Shown one piece after another: positions 12,501 to 25,333 of a stretch of 64,000 nucleotides of DNA. Numbering within the stretch: position 1 is the first letter of the stretch; every line of letters begins with the position of its first letter. A program made the translations under genes and the position numbers. Source of the DNA: Xylaria sp. FL1777 (Eukaryota > Ascomycota > Sordariomycetes > Xylariales > Xylariaceae); the NCBI GenBank assembly GCA_022578965.1, contig MU400545.1:124001-188000 (forward strand). The letters are read 5' to 3'. The notes beneath the pieces are model-generated. The model did no database searches, was not told the origin of the DNA, and saw only the letters and a program-made list of their open reading frames with translations.

Positions 12501-13515
12501 GACTTAGAGGCGTTCTAATTTCTTGCCAGCCCGTGAAGTGTCTCTAACAACTTTGAGCAGTCGATTTAGCGTTCTTAATCCGCAACATGAGTCAGTGCAA
12601 CATAAGTATCACTTCACGGCAGACTATTGACTACCTACTATTGCCAAATCACAATCCATTAAACGAAATCTACGAAGGAACCTACCATTAAACAGAGCGG
12701 TCTATAAATAGGCTCGAGTAAATATAGCGGTCAAAGCAATGGTCGGATATCCGGCCTGGAATACGTCACGAGCGACATCGCTCCGCGCACCGATCGTCAC
12801 TATAATTGGTCCATGAAGTAGGTAGTAGTAGTTCGTGCTGCCGCAGTATGCGACGAGTTATTGATTCCCTTGTCGGTCAACTTGGGTTCGCATCTGTCGC
12901 AAGAATCAGCGATCTTTAAACGAACACCGAAGATCTCGTGGCGCGTCTTGGTAAGCGCTAATTAGGGACAAGCCTCGGGGGCGGAGAGGGAACTTGATAC
13001 GACCAAAAAGAAGCGTATTGCAATCGACTATACACAACCCCCCTCACACGTGGCTGGCTGATGTGCCGGGAGCCAAGAGAATGGGCTGAGGGACGACCAC
13101 AACAGAAAGCAAGTAACAGATAATAACGTCGAGGCATCCATTACTGTCAATTCTACCTAACAAACGAGCATCACAATAATTACTTATTACATATCAACTA
13201 GGCCTCCTTTCAGCATGTATTATTTGAACTGTGTGATACTCCAAGGTTGCTATGGGAGAAAACTGAAAAGTGATTGGTAGCGTTTTAATACGGTGTGCCA
13301 GGCCTACAACATCTCGGGTTACCGTATCTGCGCCAAGACGTCTTACGCAGTATTGACTGGTACGCAGTATTAATCTCGAAAGAGAAGGGCACCTTACGTA
13401 GCACCCCTGCGTACCATTCATGTCGGCAATACCCAATACCAATAAATACCAGGTATTTGAACGCCCACTCCCACCAAAAGCCCAGAGACGTCTGCCCAGA
13501 TCATCGCGGAACACA
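9507..13515. other. 4-kb gene-poor region
   Basis: No open frame longer than about 90 codons has a recognisable domain. Apart from one possible small cysteine-rich protein at 9726-9905, nothing is supported. The reverse strand at about 11100-11340 reads like broken coding sequence with several stops, but I could not assign a family. No terminal repeats or target duplications were seen by eye. Confidence 0.5.
9726..9905 (-). CDS. small cysteine-rich hypothetical protein
   Basis: Open frame of 59 codons from an ATG at 9905. The product starts MCVRSIQTYRCGHT and has seven cysteines, including CNCSG and CAPC, with a CGH element. Small cytosolic proteins with a Cys-x-Cys-Gly-His style start are frequent in fungal genomes and have no known role. 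The longer frame upstream to 10001 lacks family cues. It lies 3' of the sconB-type gene in opposite orientation. It may equally be a chance frame. Confidence 0.3.
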   Translation of the reverse strand: MCVRSIQTYRCGHTIPTSYRPDGAQSCNCSGAQCPAARDVITRMAIKCAPCALRDSAGR

Positions 13516-15111
13516 ATGAACGCCACCGACTCAAGAACATCGTTCGACCTCTGGGTCACAGTCACCTCAATCCGCCCCTCAACGCTGCTCGCCTCTATGT
13601 CACCATGGAAGAGCTATGTCGTCCCGGCTGTCCTCGGGTACATACTGCTTTGCCGTGCGCTGCGCTATCGCGGAGAGCAGAAGCTACGTCGTCGCATGGG
13701 CTTTCCCGAGGGTTGTGGCCGCGAAGCCTTATCGCGTATGACGAATGATCAGGCGCAGCAGATCATCAGATATCTAGCTACATATGAGTTCCCTGACTTC
13801 CATCGTATGTCATTGGAGTTTGGTTTTTTCAAGGTGAGCGAGCTCTGCGTTCCCTCTCTAGTCTCCTTTCAATTAATTACTATCGTGATTGGTGTATAAG
13901 CTCGAAGACATGAGATAGATAGGGAGGGAAACGTGAATTGAGAGACATGGCCATGCTTACCATACCTTGCAGACATATGGCATTGAGTCGATCAGTCGGC
14001 TATTGCTAGCTACGAGGAACTTGACAGACCCTGTCAAGAGCCTGAAAAGGTAAGATTACCATCCGCTCACTCCAATAAATCTTACGCGGAGCTTTGCCTA
14101 ACAAGAAAATCAATTGACCCTAAAATTAGATTCGAAGACACAGCTACTCTAATAGGTGAATTCATGCTCAACCCGCCAGACTCGGAGCGCATGATCAACT
14201 CACTAGCACGCGTAAACTTCCTGCATGGCAAATACATGCAAGAAGGCACTATCTCGAACGAGGACCTCCTCTACACGCTCTCGGTCTTCGTGACGGAGCC
14301 GCCGCGCTTCGCACGTCTGTACGAATGGCGCGCCATGAACGAAATGGAATACTGTGCATACGGTGTCTTCTGGAAGGTTATTGGCGAAGCGATGGGTATC
14401 TCGTATAAGGGGTTGCTGGAGCATGATACCTGGCGCGACGGCATTGAGTGGGCTGACGACATCACCGCCTGGGCGAAACGCTACGAGGTAGATATCATGA
14501 AACCAAGCGCTATCTCGAATAAGCCTGCCAAGACTCTCATTCCCATGATCACGTACTGGCTGCCTTGGTTCGCAACGCCGTTTGCTCATGAGGCTGTTTG
14601 TGTCCTGCTAGGTGACCGCGTGCGAGAGGCATTCTTGTGAGTTTCTCACCTAATCTATCCTTCTCATTAGCAGCTACCTACATTCTACCTGGCTATCGCA
14701 CTATCTAACGCCTCTAGGCTTCCTGAACCGGGCATCGTAGCGGCTGCAACAGTATACTCCCTCCTCTTGCTCCGTCGCTTATTCATCCGTTATCTAGCGC
14801 TGCCGCGCTATTTCGAGGTGAGCCGTCACGGGGACCCGGATGCCAAAACGGGACGCATTCATATGCGCATCCCGTACGGAAAATTCCCGTTCTATGTCAA
14901 GCCCACGCTCTGGAATCGCTGGGGACCGACGGCCTGGGCGATTTGGCTGTACGGCGGCAAGGTACCCGGTGATAACCCGGAGGAGTACATGCCGCAGGGA
15001 TTCCTTTGGGCAGACATGGGACCGAAAAATCGGATGGGGACTGGCACTAAGGAGATGGAGGTTGGTGCTCAGAGACTGAGAGCGACTAGGACGGGAGGCT
15101 GCCCATTCTAG
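13516..15111 (+). CDS. ER-bound oxygenase, mpaB/DUF2236 (rubber-oxygenase-like) family
   Basis: Four exons (13516-13833, 13973-14049, 14130-14636, 14718-15111), 431 codons. The protein matches the MpaB family along its whole length: a membrane helix near residues 35-52 followed by RALRYR, TYGI-SIS, FEDTATLIGEF, FLHGKY, DLLYTLSVFV, EWRAMNE-E, YVKPTFWNRWGP-like YVKPTLWNRWGP, and a C-terminal RTGGCPF. MpaB itself cleaves the farnesyl side chain of a mycophenolic acid precursor in the ER membrane; the substrate here is unknown. Introns are 139, 80 and 81 bp with clear GT-AG ends (branch CTAAC before exon 4), and joining them keeps one frame. The nearest genes are a HET protein and long empty stretches, so context gives no pathway. 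Confidence 0.88.
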
Positions 15112-16683
15112 GTGACAGTCAACTAACTATACGGTCTATAGCTAATGCCGTGTCCAAACCGACTACAACATGGTAAGTAGGTAAGTATGCGAATAATTAG
15201 GGAGAAAAGGTGTTCAGTTGGTCGTAGGCTCGTAGATATGCTATTTGTATCCAATAATGAAATCACGACGAAGAAAATCATATTATGACTCGAGGCGGCC
15301 TCCTGTTGGTGCCCCTGTCGAAACCTATGTCGCTAGCGTGGGTAATACAGCCTTCTATAGCTCACCCGTGAAGCTGTTCTCAATCCTACGAACGCCAGTT
15401 CAAGACAACCTTTACGATGCTATCACGCTTAATTTGATAGAAGGCGGCTATACTTGAGGGGTGCATCCATTTCAAATACAGAGCAGCGGTTGATACCAAA
15501 GCTCAACAGTTAGCACTTTATCTATTCTCGAGGACATTATCTTCCTCTTGTGCTACAGACTTGATGCTCGCAGAATTTTCGTGTTATTTTAAGGATATTA
15601 ATACTACTGTGACTATAACCTTCCTCTTCTGACGTACGACCGAGGTTAGGCCCTCGTTGGGTCATGAACATGTAAGCCCTTTTAATTCGACTTTTATCAG
15701 AAGATGTTCTCCTATGCCATCAGTTTACGCCCAACCCTGCCGTATGTTCAATAACTTCGCGGGGACATCGATAATATCAATGTTTCCGGTTTAACAGGAG
15801 CCTAACATGGTATCTCGCTGCCATTTCCGAATCTGACGGTCGGCAGTCGAGCAATGATTGACTCCTTAATCTCGGTGAGGGTACTTAGTCTATACACACC
15901 GAAAACTTACAAGACACTTTCCCTTCTCTTTTCTCTTCTTCGATACCCTGGTACTTGTCCAATTCATAATCAAGCGATATACGGCATATTCCACAACGGG
16001 GCCTGCAATGCACTTTCGACCATCCTCCGCTCGCTCTATGCCATAGATCCATATGAGTAGATACACAAGGCTTAGTAGGCGGCTCGGTCGCATAAGCCAC
16101 CTAGTCACTTAACTTATAAGGTATGGTCAAAGACAGTACATACGTAAGGTTTGTTGTAAATATTATAACAGACAATAGTATTGTAGTGATTGAGGAGTGG
16201 GCAATGCGGCGCGTCGCGTGCAGGGCACAGCGGGAATCCCGTCTGCGATTACTAATGCAACGTAATACGAACTACAACTCTAATGAAACTCTTAGTCAAG
16301 TAATAACTTAACAACTACTAATGTAGCTCTGCCTAAATACCATGCTCGCCGTTTAAGTGGCGAGCATCTGTACACAATGGCAACCCAAGTGTAATAATGG
16401 GCGGAGTAGAGGCTGAGCGCGGCACGGTTACCTCAAGATCGTCACACGAGTTATGTGACTGAACATACCCTTTCTCAGATGTATAATCATCCCACAAGGC
16501 GGAACTTCGAGGCGCAATGGTGAAACCATTACTTTGATACATACTTAAATTAAATAAAGATGTCTGGCCCGTAACCTCAACACCTATCGATCTGTTAAAC
16601 CCCAGCAAATCTGACATTCAGGTGAATTCTTGTTACCTGGCCAACGGTTCTGCAACTTCGTGTAAACACTGAACTCCTACAAA
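15112..16683. other. intergenic
   Basis: Between the mpaB-type oxygenase and the HET gene. Short open frames only, none with domain support. Nothing else recognised. Confidence 0.55.
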
Positions 16684-17692
16684 ATGCGTTTGGTAAACGT
16701 AAATACACTTTCAATCACCGAATTCCTCAGCGACTACCAGGTACCGCGCTATGCCATCTTATCACATACCTGGTCCTCGGACGAGGTGACGTTTCAGGAG
16801 ATGCAGAAGCGCCGAGCGGTGCGCGACAAGCGTGGTATGCACAAGATCAAGGGTGTCTGCGAGGTAGCGAAACGAAACGGGTTCGAATGGATATGGGTCG
16901 ACACGTGTTGCATCGATAAAGCTTCAAGCGCCGAGCTGAGCGAGGCCATCAATTCTATGTTCAGATATTATAAGGAATCCTCGGTGTGTTATGCATTCTT
17001 GGACGATGTATCCCTGGAAGGCAGTCGCGAATTCGAAGATCCGGTAGAAAGCCTTGGGAAATCGAAATGGTTCCGTAGAGGATGGACGTTGCAAGAATTG
17101 CTAGGTAGGCGCTGAAACTTTTCTTTTCAGTACCCTTATTTCTAAATGTCTATACGGTTTACAATCTTCCGCTAACTGTAACCAATATGTAGCACCTCGC
17201 GAGCTTCAGTTTCTTGACCACAACTGGGAATTCTTTGGAACCAGGAGCTCTCTGAGTCCAGCATTGTCTCAAATCACAAGGATACCGGAAGGAGTTCTGG
17301 ATGGCTCGAGATCAATATTCGACTTCAGTGTTTATGAACGTCTTCGATGGGTTGCCGGGCGTGAAACTACCCGCGTCGAGGACATGGCCTATTGTCTGAT
17401 AGGTCTTTTCGACGTGAATATGCCTCTACTCTACGGAGAAGGACGTAAGGCGTTTGCTCGGCTACAACTGGAAATACTACAACGTAACTACGACTCTAGC
17501 GTCTTTATGCACATAATCCACGACTGTCACGATCCACCGTCTTTGGCGCAGTCGGTGGCCGAGGTTGAGCGGGTTTCAACCGAGTCTTCGACTCAATGCT
17601 CAACAGAGTTGTCAGATGAGAGGCCTGGGTGGACTAAAAAGACGGCGTCTCAGCTCTGGTTCGCCGTGAGAGAGAAAGTTCAGAGCTTTTGA
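16684..17692 (+). CDS. HET-domain protein (heterokaryon incompatibility)
   Basis: Two exons (16684-17104 and 17193-17692), 306 codons. HET domains trigger cell death when genetically different hyphae fuse. Seen in order: YAILSHTW (residues about 23-30), WIWVDTCCIDK, INSMFRYYKESSVCYAFLDD, KWFRRGWTLQELLAPREL, and after the intron the RVEDMAYCLIGLFDVNMPLLYGEG block. The 88-bp intron lies inside LQELL-APREL, a common site. The protein stops soon after the HET core with a Ser/Thr-rich tail, with no NACHT, ankyrin or WD40 part, so it is a HET-only member. Most such genes are highly variable and their partner is unknown. Confidence 0.9.
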
Positions 17693-20600
17693 ATGCGCCT
17701 TGCTCTCCATCTGTGTGACCATTGTATAATTAGTGTTGTGTTAGTCAAGTAGTTGGGAATCTGAATATGAATATGACTCCCACCGCTTTATAGGAGATAA
17801 CCACATTCTTTTTATTGATAATTATCAAGACTCCCTAGTCAAGATTTAAGACACAAGAGAAAAAGAAGCAGTGAGTGGGGTGCCTGTTGTTTTCTATTCA
17901 GAAGTTGATGTTTAATATGCATGGACACTAGAGCTATCAACTTACAATTTGCAAAAAAACGAGAATCATCGTTACCAAAAATGCCTTCTCGAGTTAATAA
18001 CTAACAAGGTAAATGGTGACATTATATATACTCAAGGACATGCGGATAGTTAAGGGTTGCAAGCTAACAAGTAATACAATTGTTTTTTGGACATCTCAGT
18101 TTCAGCAGTGATACGTCTGCCTATTCTTCAACCCTTTCCGATAACTACTCAGTCACCTAATTTATATAGCGTCGCCGGGTCTCCGCTACGTGCCTTTCCT
18201 TTCTCTTCCTTTCGTAGGCAGCTTTATTAAAAGCACGTTCAATCTTCCAGTCACTTGACTGACCGTCTTGAATTTCTCGTTAGAGGCCACTGAGGTATAA
18301 TACTTGTCCCACTGCAAATCAGGTTAGGTGTCTTAAAATTGATGTTATACGAACTACCAAGCTTAACTATACCCAGATCACCCAAGTAATTCCACATTCA
18401 ATATCCTAATATTACCATTAGCACAGCGATCTCAACCTCAAAGTTAAGTATCTCGTTCTCTAAAAACCGAGTCCGGCTGAGTGACATCGTAATCCATGCC
18501 CCCTCTGGCGCCGACATCGAGAATCGGCCCCCGGAGTTTTGCCTCGGCGCATTTGCTAAGACTATATGGTGGACTGTTTCAATCCCGGGGTAATATTTCC
18601 TTACCGTCGGAAAACCGTACAAATACTCACGGATAAGCGCATGTTGAGCGGGTCAAAGTACTCGCCCCGTGCAGTGACTAGCTAGTCTCGAAGATCGACG
18701 AGATAACGGAATGCGTAGTGGCCACGGAGGTCTATCCTGAAGGGGTTTGGGCTGAGGGGGTGGGCTCTATTTCCCACTCCTCTTGCCACCGACGGACGTA
18801 AGTTGAACAGTGGACGGGAAAGGCTTGAAGGGTGAGCAGCACATACGCTCTCGAGAGTTCCTAAGCACATGTATCCGTTGAAATATGGATATAGTAAGAG
18901 ACTTTTTCGGAGCTTAAAATTCTCTCTTGAGAATAGATACCAAAAGCCTCCGCCGAAAAGCGGGAGTTAGAGCGAAATCGATCGGCGAGTTTGCCAGGAT
19001 GTGGTCGTCTCTCATGTGTAGCAGAATAGACTGGTCATTAGATCTCTTAATAATTTCTCCTTATGGTCTCTCGAATGCTTTATCACCCCCTTCGCCACAT
19101 AATAAGAGCATATTAACATCAAAAATGCTCATCATGCTGTATGTTCGGTCTTCTAGGCGTGTCGTCTATCACTTATTAACGTTTTGAGGACACGCTCTCT
19201 GTAACCGCCATTTAGGAAAGAGATATCAATTCGCGTGAATCTGCTAATGACTGTGGTCAGGCTTTCACATGCGCCCACTTTGCATTAACGAATACAACTT
19301 TGCGGGGAGCGATGAGCTCTTGGAGCTGCCTATATATAAGTGTGAGCCCCTATCTAGCAAAAGTAGGTTTTACTTACAACGCCAAGAAATTATTACATAC
19401 TAGGCTTATTCCAGTTGAAATATAGAGTGGTTGGAGTATATTTCTTGTCCATTCCTGTGAGATATTTTGAATATCCTCAAACAAGACTTCACCTTGGCCC
19501 GATGTGTGAGATAAAGTAGAAAGCGCGACGTTTCGACGCCCATGAAAGTCTATAGAGCATAGTTTACGGTATTGAGCAGTCGCATAGCTTATGGCATTCC
19601 CCTAGGTCATTCAAAGGGTGGGGAGGAATTGGGGTTGTACACGTTGCTAGGGACTGAGAGCCCACAAATAACTAGAGTATTTTTCACAAGACAAAGGCAT
19701 GGAGAGAGAAGGAAGAGATGGAAATTGGGGGTTAGGGCTGGGCAAGGCAACGCTGCATACATAAAACTCAACATGAGTTAACCTCGCTCACCATCTTCAG
19801 AAACTCTCTTAAAACTTGGCGCCTCCATAGTACGGTTACTTGCATGTACAGCAATTCGACGCGCACTTCGTGCACCTAGTAGGGTTTCACGATCGTAAAT
19901 TTGATGGCACTTTTAATAGGTGAACACGGAGGTCGCTTTTAGAGGACCTGCATAAATATTTGGGGGCGAGTGAAGATAAGGAAACGGCTAAACGGTCTGA
20001 CTGCATACGTAGGCACCTAGTCTTACCTCTAGCGTAGCGTGCCCGCTCTGACCAAAGTGAGTCGACTTCGAGCACTTTGTTGTTAGAACAATGATTGGCA
20101 TGCTAGACTAAGTGGTTAGACAATTTGGCGTTGTAGATGGAGACTCTAACCAAAGGGCACGGGTTGACGATGAAGCTGACCTATAGTATGTAACCTAGTA
20201 TGTAGGTAAGCAAGTAGGTCAAGCAAGTATTCACCTGCCTAATAGAGGTAGAACATGTTTGAATAGGTAGTAGTGGATAGTAATCTGTGCACCGCTTCTT
20301 CTCACAGCATCTTGGAGAACCTGGAGAGCATAAGAGCTGAATTCCCATAGAACTCTAGACAACAGAGTGTAGCTGGAAATACATGTCGTTAATCCTTAGC
20401 CTCTCGGCCACAATACTTTCAGGCACTTGGCAGGTTATATTGATATTGCTTTTGAAATTATTAGCCAGCCATAACTAGTTAGTCTTTGCGACTCTTTGGG
20501 AATTATTAACCTCATATTGGTAGCATGGGCTTTGGACTCTCTGGCGCTACTCTGTCTGTATTTAAGAATATCGTATGTCGCTCTTAGTGCTAGAAGTCTA

Positions 20601-23520
20601 AACGAAACGAGCTGCATCGGCAATGATACGGTATAGACATGCACTTTAGTCCTAGGCTTGGGAGATTAAAATGCAGTTAAACTGAGATAGGCGTTATAGT
20701 CTAGGTAGGCTATTTGTCATTTCCTGCTTATGTACGTATTAAATAGTCTCCCGTATACCGTACCTGATTTGGGCTGTAATAAGTGTTAAGTTATCTCGCA
20801 ACCTACTTTCACTTTTCTTAGTTAATTCTGACCCTGGTTGTGCACGTTTCTCGTCAAGCCTTACCATGCTCTCAGATGTCTAGTACGTTATAAGAAGCAT
20901 AGAGGTAGAAGGGGCTCAGGTTTACAAGCAAACGTAAGTTTTTTTTTTACTGTCATTCACAGTTCCGCGGGTAGGGGTTGTGTTCATTGAATTATGAAAT
21001 ATCGCTTAGAATTGATCAATAGAAGGGCAAAGTGAGGCTTTACCCTGCTGACTTCTCTACAAGCGGTGAAGTGTACACGGCAACGCAAAACCCGCATATT
21101 GAGTAGGTTCGATGACCGGATCCCTTGTTTGTTGCAGTACAACTAACACCCGCAGGTGCATTGCATATGACCTGGCAAGCCACCGTTAGTTGGTCGATCG
21201 GCGGAGGTATGTTAAGTACCCGACATCTGGCGATTTACAGTATTCACACTGCGGATTGTGTAATGAGTGACATCGAATGATATCGAATGACTCGGGGTCC
21301 TTCTCACACAACTGGCGGGATTCGTAGCCGGCGAGAGATTCCGGCTAGTATAAGTCCCACTACTATGGTAGCAACTATTCACGCATCGCAACTCGAAATA
21401 ACTGTTTCAAACAACGGGAAGACAGCGGGAGGCGTTCTCCGCAACATTGATAGAGGTAGGCTTCAAGTTAAACATGCTAGGCTTAGCTATTACATCGTAG
21501 GTAGTCTAGCAACAAACAGATACCTGTGTCACGGTACCTACCGGTATACATAGCACGGGAAACGTCTGCGATAGTAGGGTTTCACCCCGTCCACTGTCCT
21601 ACTGCTGTGGTAGCGAGGGGCGTTTGCAGTTGAGGTGTTGGCCGGCTTTGGTTGGCTGTCTCCTCGTAGAATGATAACATGTCACATTTGTCCACCTCAT
21701 CGCACTTGTGATGGGTATCACTGTTCTACAATGGATAGCAAAGCCTCTCTTTTCTCGGGTTATCGCCTAGTGCAAGACGCAATATTGTAGCGAGAGGGTG
21801 ACTATTTCGGGGGAGTTCTTCTGAGTTATCATGCTGCGTTACTTGAGCTACAAGTGCCGAGATCTCTCTTTTTCTTCCCCGTCTTCCCGCAGCTGTCTTC
21901 TCCAATTAATTCTGGCGGAGAGGCCCGGACCGGAGCCGTGAGCTGCCCGCAAACATCTATCTGTCTAAGTATACTACCTCGACAGCCAGACACTTTAGTC
22001 TACCTAGTCGATACCTAGTTATTTAAATCGTCAGAATAAAGATCAGTTCCATCAGCTGGCAACCGAGGTATTGTTAGTAAGCTGAGCTAACGGAGGGCAA
22101 GGAGACTTTCGCTACATATAGTGTACCGGTAGTAGTAGGTACTGTACATGACCAGCCTAGCCCAGTCAGTTCCATCAAGGGCCTGAGACCGACTAGCGTA
22201 CATACGCAGTAGAGAGTCTAGCTTGAATGGGGCTAGACACTCGTTAGTTCAGCGACAGGTTGACAGCTTCGAAAGCTTGGCCAGCCCAATGGACAAGGAT
22301 GATGCCGTCACGGCAACGTGGGCATGAGGAGCTATTGGCTCGGCCCACTCAGTTGCGTTCGGCAATCTTGAGTAATTTTTATGTACTGAATCAATAAGAA
22401 GATCTACTATGGTAGACCCATAACAATTTGCGGTATCCTATTTGTACTATACATGTGGAAGTATTATCATAGAAAACAAAATTACTAGCGTTCAACATCA
22501 AAGACTGTATGCTGTATGCAAGATGTGCAAAGTTAAGTAGGTAGCTGAGCGAGAATAATTGGGTACAATACCGCGACTAATTAGTCCAACCCACCTCTCT
22601 CAAATACTAATTAGCTTGCGTGGAGAGCTTCTTCCGACAGTAGCACGACATGAAATTAGTCTCGGTCAAAAGCGAACTTGATGATTTATGTATACTAATC
22701 TATACTAACCTATACAGGGTCTAGATTAAGCCATGTGCTCCTCACCGCGATACTTTAATGAGGCCGTTTGACCCTAACCAGATACGTACGTAGTATATTA
22801 AATCACTGCCAAGGTACAGTAGTATGCGTACTACTATAAGTAGTATGTACCTACTGCGTACTTACATGCTACAGCACCAACGTACGATGTAGAATCGAAT
22901 GCTACATAATACACCACGATAAGAATATTGGCATTGATGGAAGAAATGTTTTATACTAGATAAACAGCTCGTCATCTCAGTATCCCATCTCCTACTCTCC
23001 ATTGCTGAATCAATTGGATGGTTCTGAGAGCTACCTATGCCTCTTATAAAGTAGGCTGCCTCTACATATGTAATGTACAGTAACTCGGCAACCCTCGAAG
23101 TTTTATAGTACCTACATGTATCTACTTACAGTAGCTACCTTGATAAAGTGCCTACCTCTAGCCTACCTAGGTAGAACTAGATACATTAGTGTATACTTAA
23201 GTCCGCATGACATCGCACGGAAGACCCCCTGCAGCTCCACAAGGACACAGACGCAAGAGATGTGGTCGTCAGTAAGATTCGTCTAGTTAGTGTACACTAG
23301 TATCGTTTAGTATATACTAGATAAATCTATTCAAGGAGCAAATTGTGGCTCTCCAAAGTCCTCCAGGCTGGGTCTTCGTTCTTAACACTTTTCCAATTGC
23401 TTTTCTGCTGTCACACATAGCAACATTGGCGAAAGGTCGTGAAATCGGCGCTGTTACTCTGGCACTCGAGAGTCTCGCTCGCCCATCTGGACAGCGTAGA
23501 GGACATAGCGATATAGCGAC
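17693..23520. other. 5.8-kb gene-poor region
   Basis: No frame longer than about 90 codons and none with a recognisable domain on either strand. The stretch holds dispersed TAGGTA/TACCTA palindromes (around 20190-20275 and 22790-23190), a poly-T run near 20940 and small hairpins such as TACTACT-ATA-AGTAGTA near 22835. No tRNA or transposon ends were recognised by eye. Confidence 0.5.
22790..23190. repeat. cluster of TACCTA/TAGGTA/AGTAGTA short palindromic repeats
   Basis: Many overlapping copies of CTACCTA, GTAGTA and GTACCTAC-type words with dyad symmetry. Similar clusters occur near 1850, 5120, 20200, 48550-48790, 53590-53655 and 59530, all intergenic. Confidence 0.5.
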
Positions 23521-25333
23521 ATGGCGACAACGTCGGGTCAGTCGTCCGCTGGGAATCCGCGGCAAACCACGCCCGCCACAGCTGTAGAGGACACTACTGC
23601 GACGACTAGTGATAGCCCGCTGACTGGTGGCACCGCCGCTGCGCAGTCGGCAGCTGGTGGGTCGGAGACGGCGACGGCGACGGCGACAGCGACAGCGACA
23701 GCGACGACGGCGACGACAACACCAGCTCCAGTTTTCACAGAGACGGCAACAACAGAGACACCGTCAGCTTCGGCGGCGGCAACGACACCGGCGGCTGCTG
23801 AGTTGACCGAAACGGCCCAGACAGACGTTTTACCCGCGTCGCATTGGGCTCAGGTACCGGTGAGACGAAAGATCACGTCTCTTTTTAGGGTCACTTGGAA
23901 AGTTGAGCTGACTGAGGTTGGATTCTCAGCAGGCAGAAGACGAAGAAGACTTTGATGACGTCGATTCGGCGTACGGTGATGATAATGCAAGTTCGACGGC
24001 GTCACTATCAGCTAGTATACTCGAGTATCGAACCGTGCATGGCCGCACATATCATAGTGAAAGAGGCAGTGCCCAATCATGGTGCGTCTTATCCCTAACA
24101 CCAATAATGCTGCTACCCCGACTCTGTTCACCAAGTTAATACATGTTCTCCTCAGGAACCCTAACGATGCTCAGCATGATGAGTCGATGGATATTCTGTT
24201 CGTCTGACCTACTCATCAATTCAAAGACGATTCGTTTGCATAGTTTGCTTTGCTGACCTCCCCCTAGCCATCACGTCTCAACGCTGATGCAAGACGGCAA
24301 GCTCACCATGGCTCATATCGACGACAACGTACAGGTAACGGTAATGAACGGATATAAGTTACGAGCGTGAGGCACTAATTCTAGTTTACAGAAAGTGCTA
24401 GATGTGGGGTGTGGTACCGGTATGTTGCGACTCCTATATATGCTCGGAAAAGTGTATTATTTTAACTAACACAGCGTGACAGGGATATGGGCAATGTGAA
24501 TAATCTCAGAAATACCCAGTATATGAAGACAAAGAGCTAATGTATGAGTCCTAGTGATTTTGCTGACCAGTACCCCCATGCCGAAGTGATTGGTGTCGAC
24601 ATCTCACCGTCACAACCACAATGGATTCCACCGAACCTAAAGTTCGAGATTGATGATATCACGCAGCCTTGGACATATGCGCCAAATAGCTTCGACTACA
24701 TCCACATGAGGTGGCTAATTGGTGCACTCCCAAGCTGGTATACCGTATTTAGGGAAATATTTCAGACCCTCAAACCCGGTGGCCAATTCGAATCCAAGGA
24801 GTCTTCATGCATAATTCAAAGCGATGATGGTACTGTCCCATATGGATCTGCATTGGATCAATGGGGTCGAGTATTCTCGGAAGCTGGAAGGAAGTTCGGC
24901 CGTACGTTCCGACCCTTAGAGGAAAACCTACAAGTCAAGGCCATGGAGGCGGCAGGATTTGTCGACATAAAAGTATACAATATGAAGGCGCGTTCATGGC
25001 CCATAGTATACCGCAGAGGAATTTTTTCTGACGATCTCCGTGTTGCAGACAACTGTTGGGCCCTGGGCAGCAGACTCTAAGCATAAGGAAATCGGCCAAT
25101 ATGCCCGGTTAGCGCTCGAGCAAGATATAGAGGGTACGGCAATCAACGAAATTTACATAGAGAGAAAGCTAATAAGATGCTAAGGGTTCATAATGTATAT
25201 GTGGACGACAATTCTGGGCTGGACTAGAGAAGAAATAGCTGTCTACGCTGCCCACTTGAGACGCGAACTTCGCTCTCCGAATTACCATGCGTACTACCCG
25301 CAACGCGTTGTTGTCGGACGCAAGCCCTGGTGA
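23521..25333 (+). CDS. LaeA-like SAM-dependent methyltransferase
   Basis: Nine exons: 23521-23859, 23930-24081, 24156-24197, 24268-24334, 24392-24419, 24483-24495, 24555-25005, 25049-25133, 25185-25333 (441 codons). Class I Rossmann methyltransferase of the LaeA/TAM domain group common in fungi; substrate unknown. A Thr/Ala-rich low-complexity N-terminus is followed by [37 protein letters not shown], the SAM motif LDVGCGTG (203-210) continued as [32 protein letters not shown], and at the end [17 protein letters not shown] and [12 protein letters not shown]. All nine exons were needed to recover that order; exon 6 is 13 bp and exon 5 is 28 bp. Intron 7 is uncertain: GT-AG 25006-25048 (43 bp) or GC-AG 24988-25048, which would remove six residues and fit the family length better. 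Confidence 0.88.
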
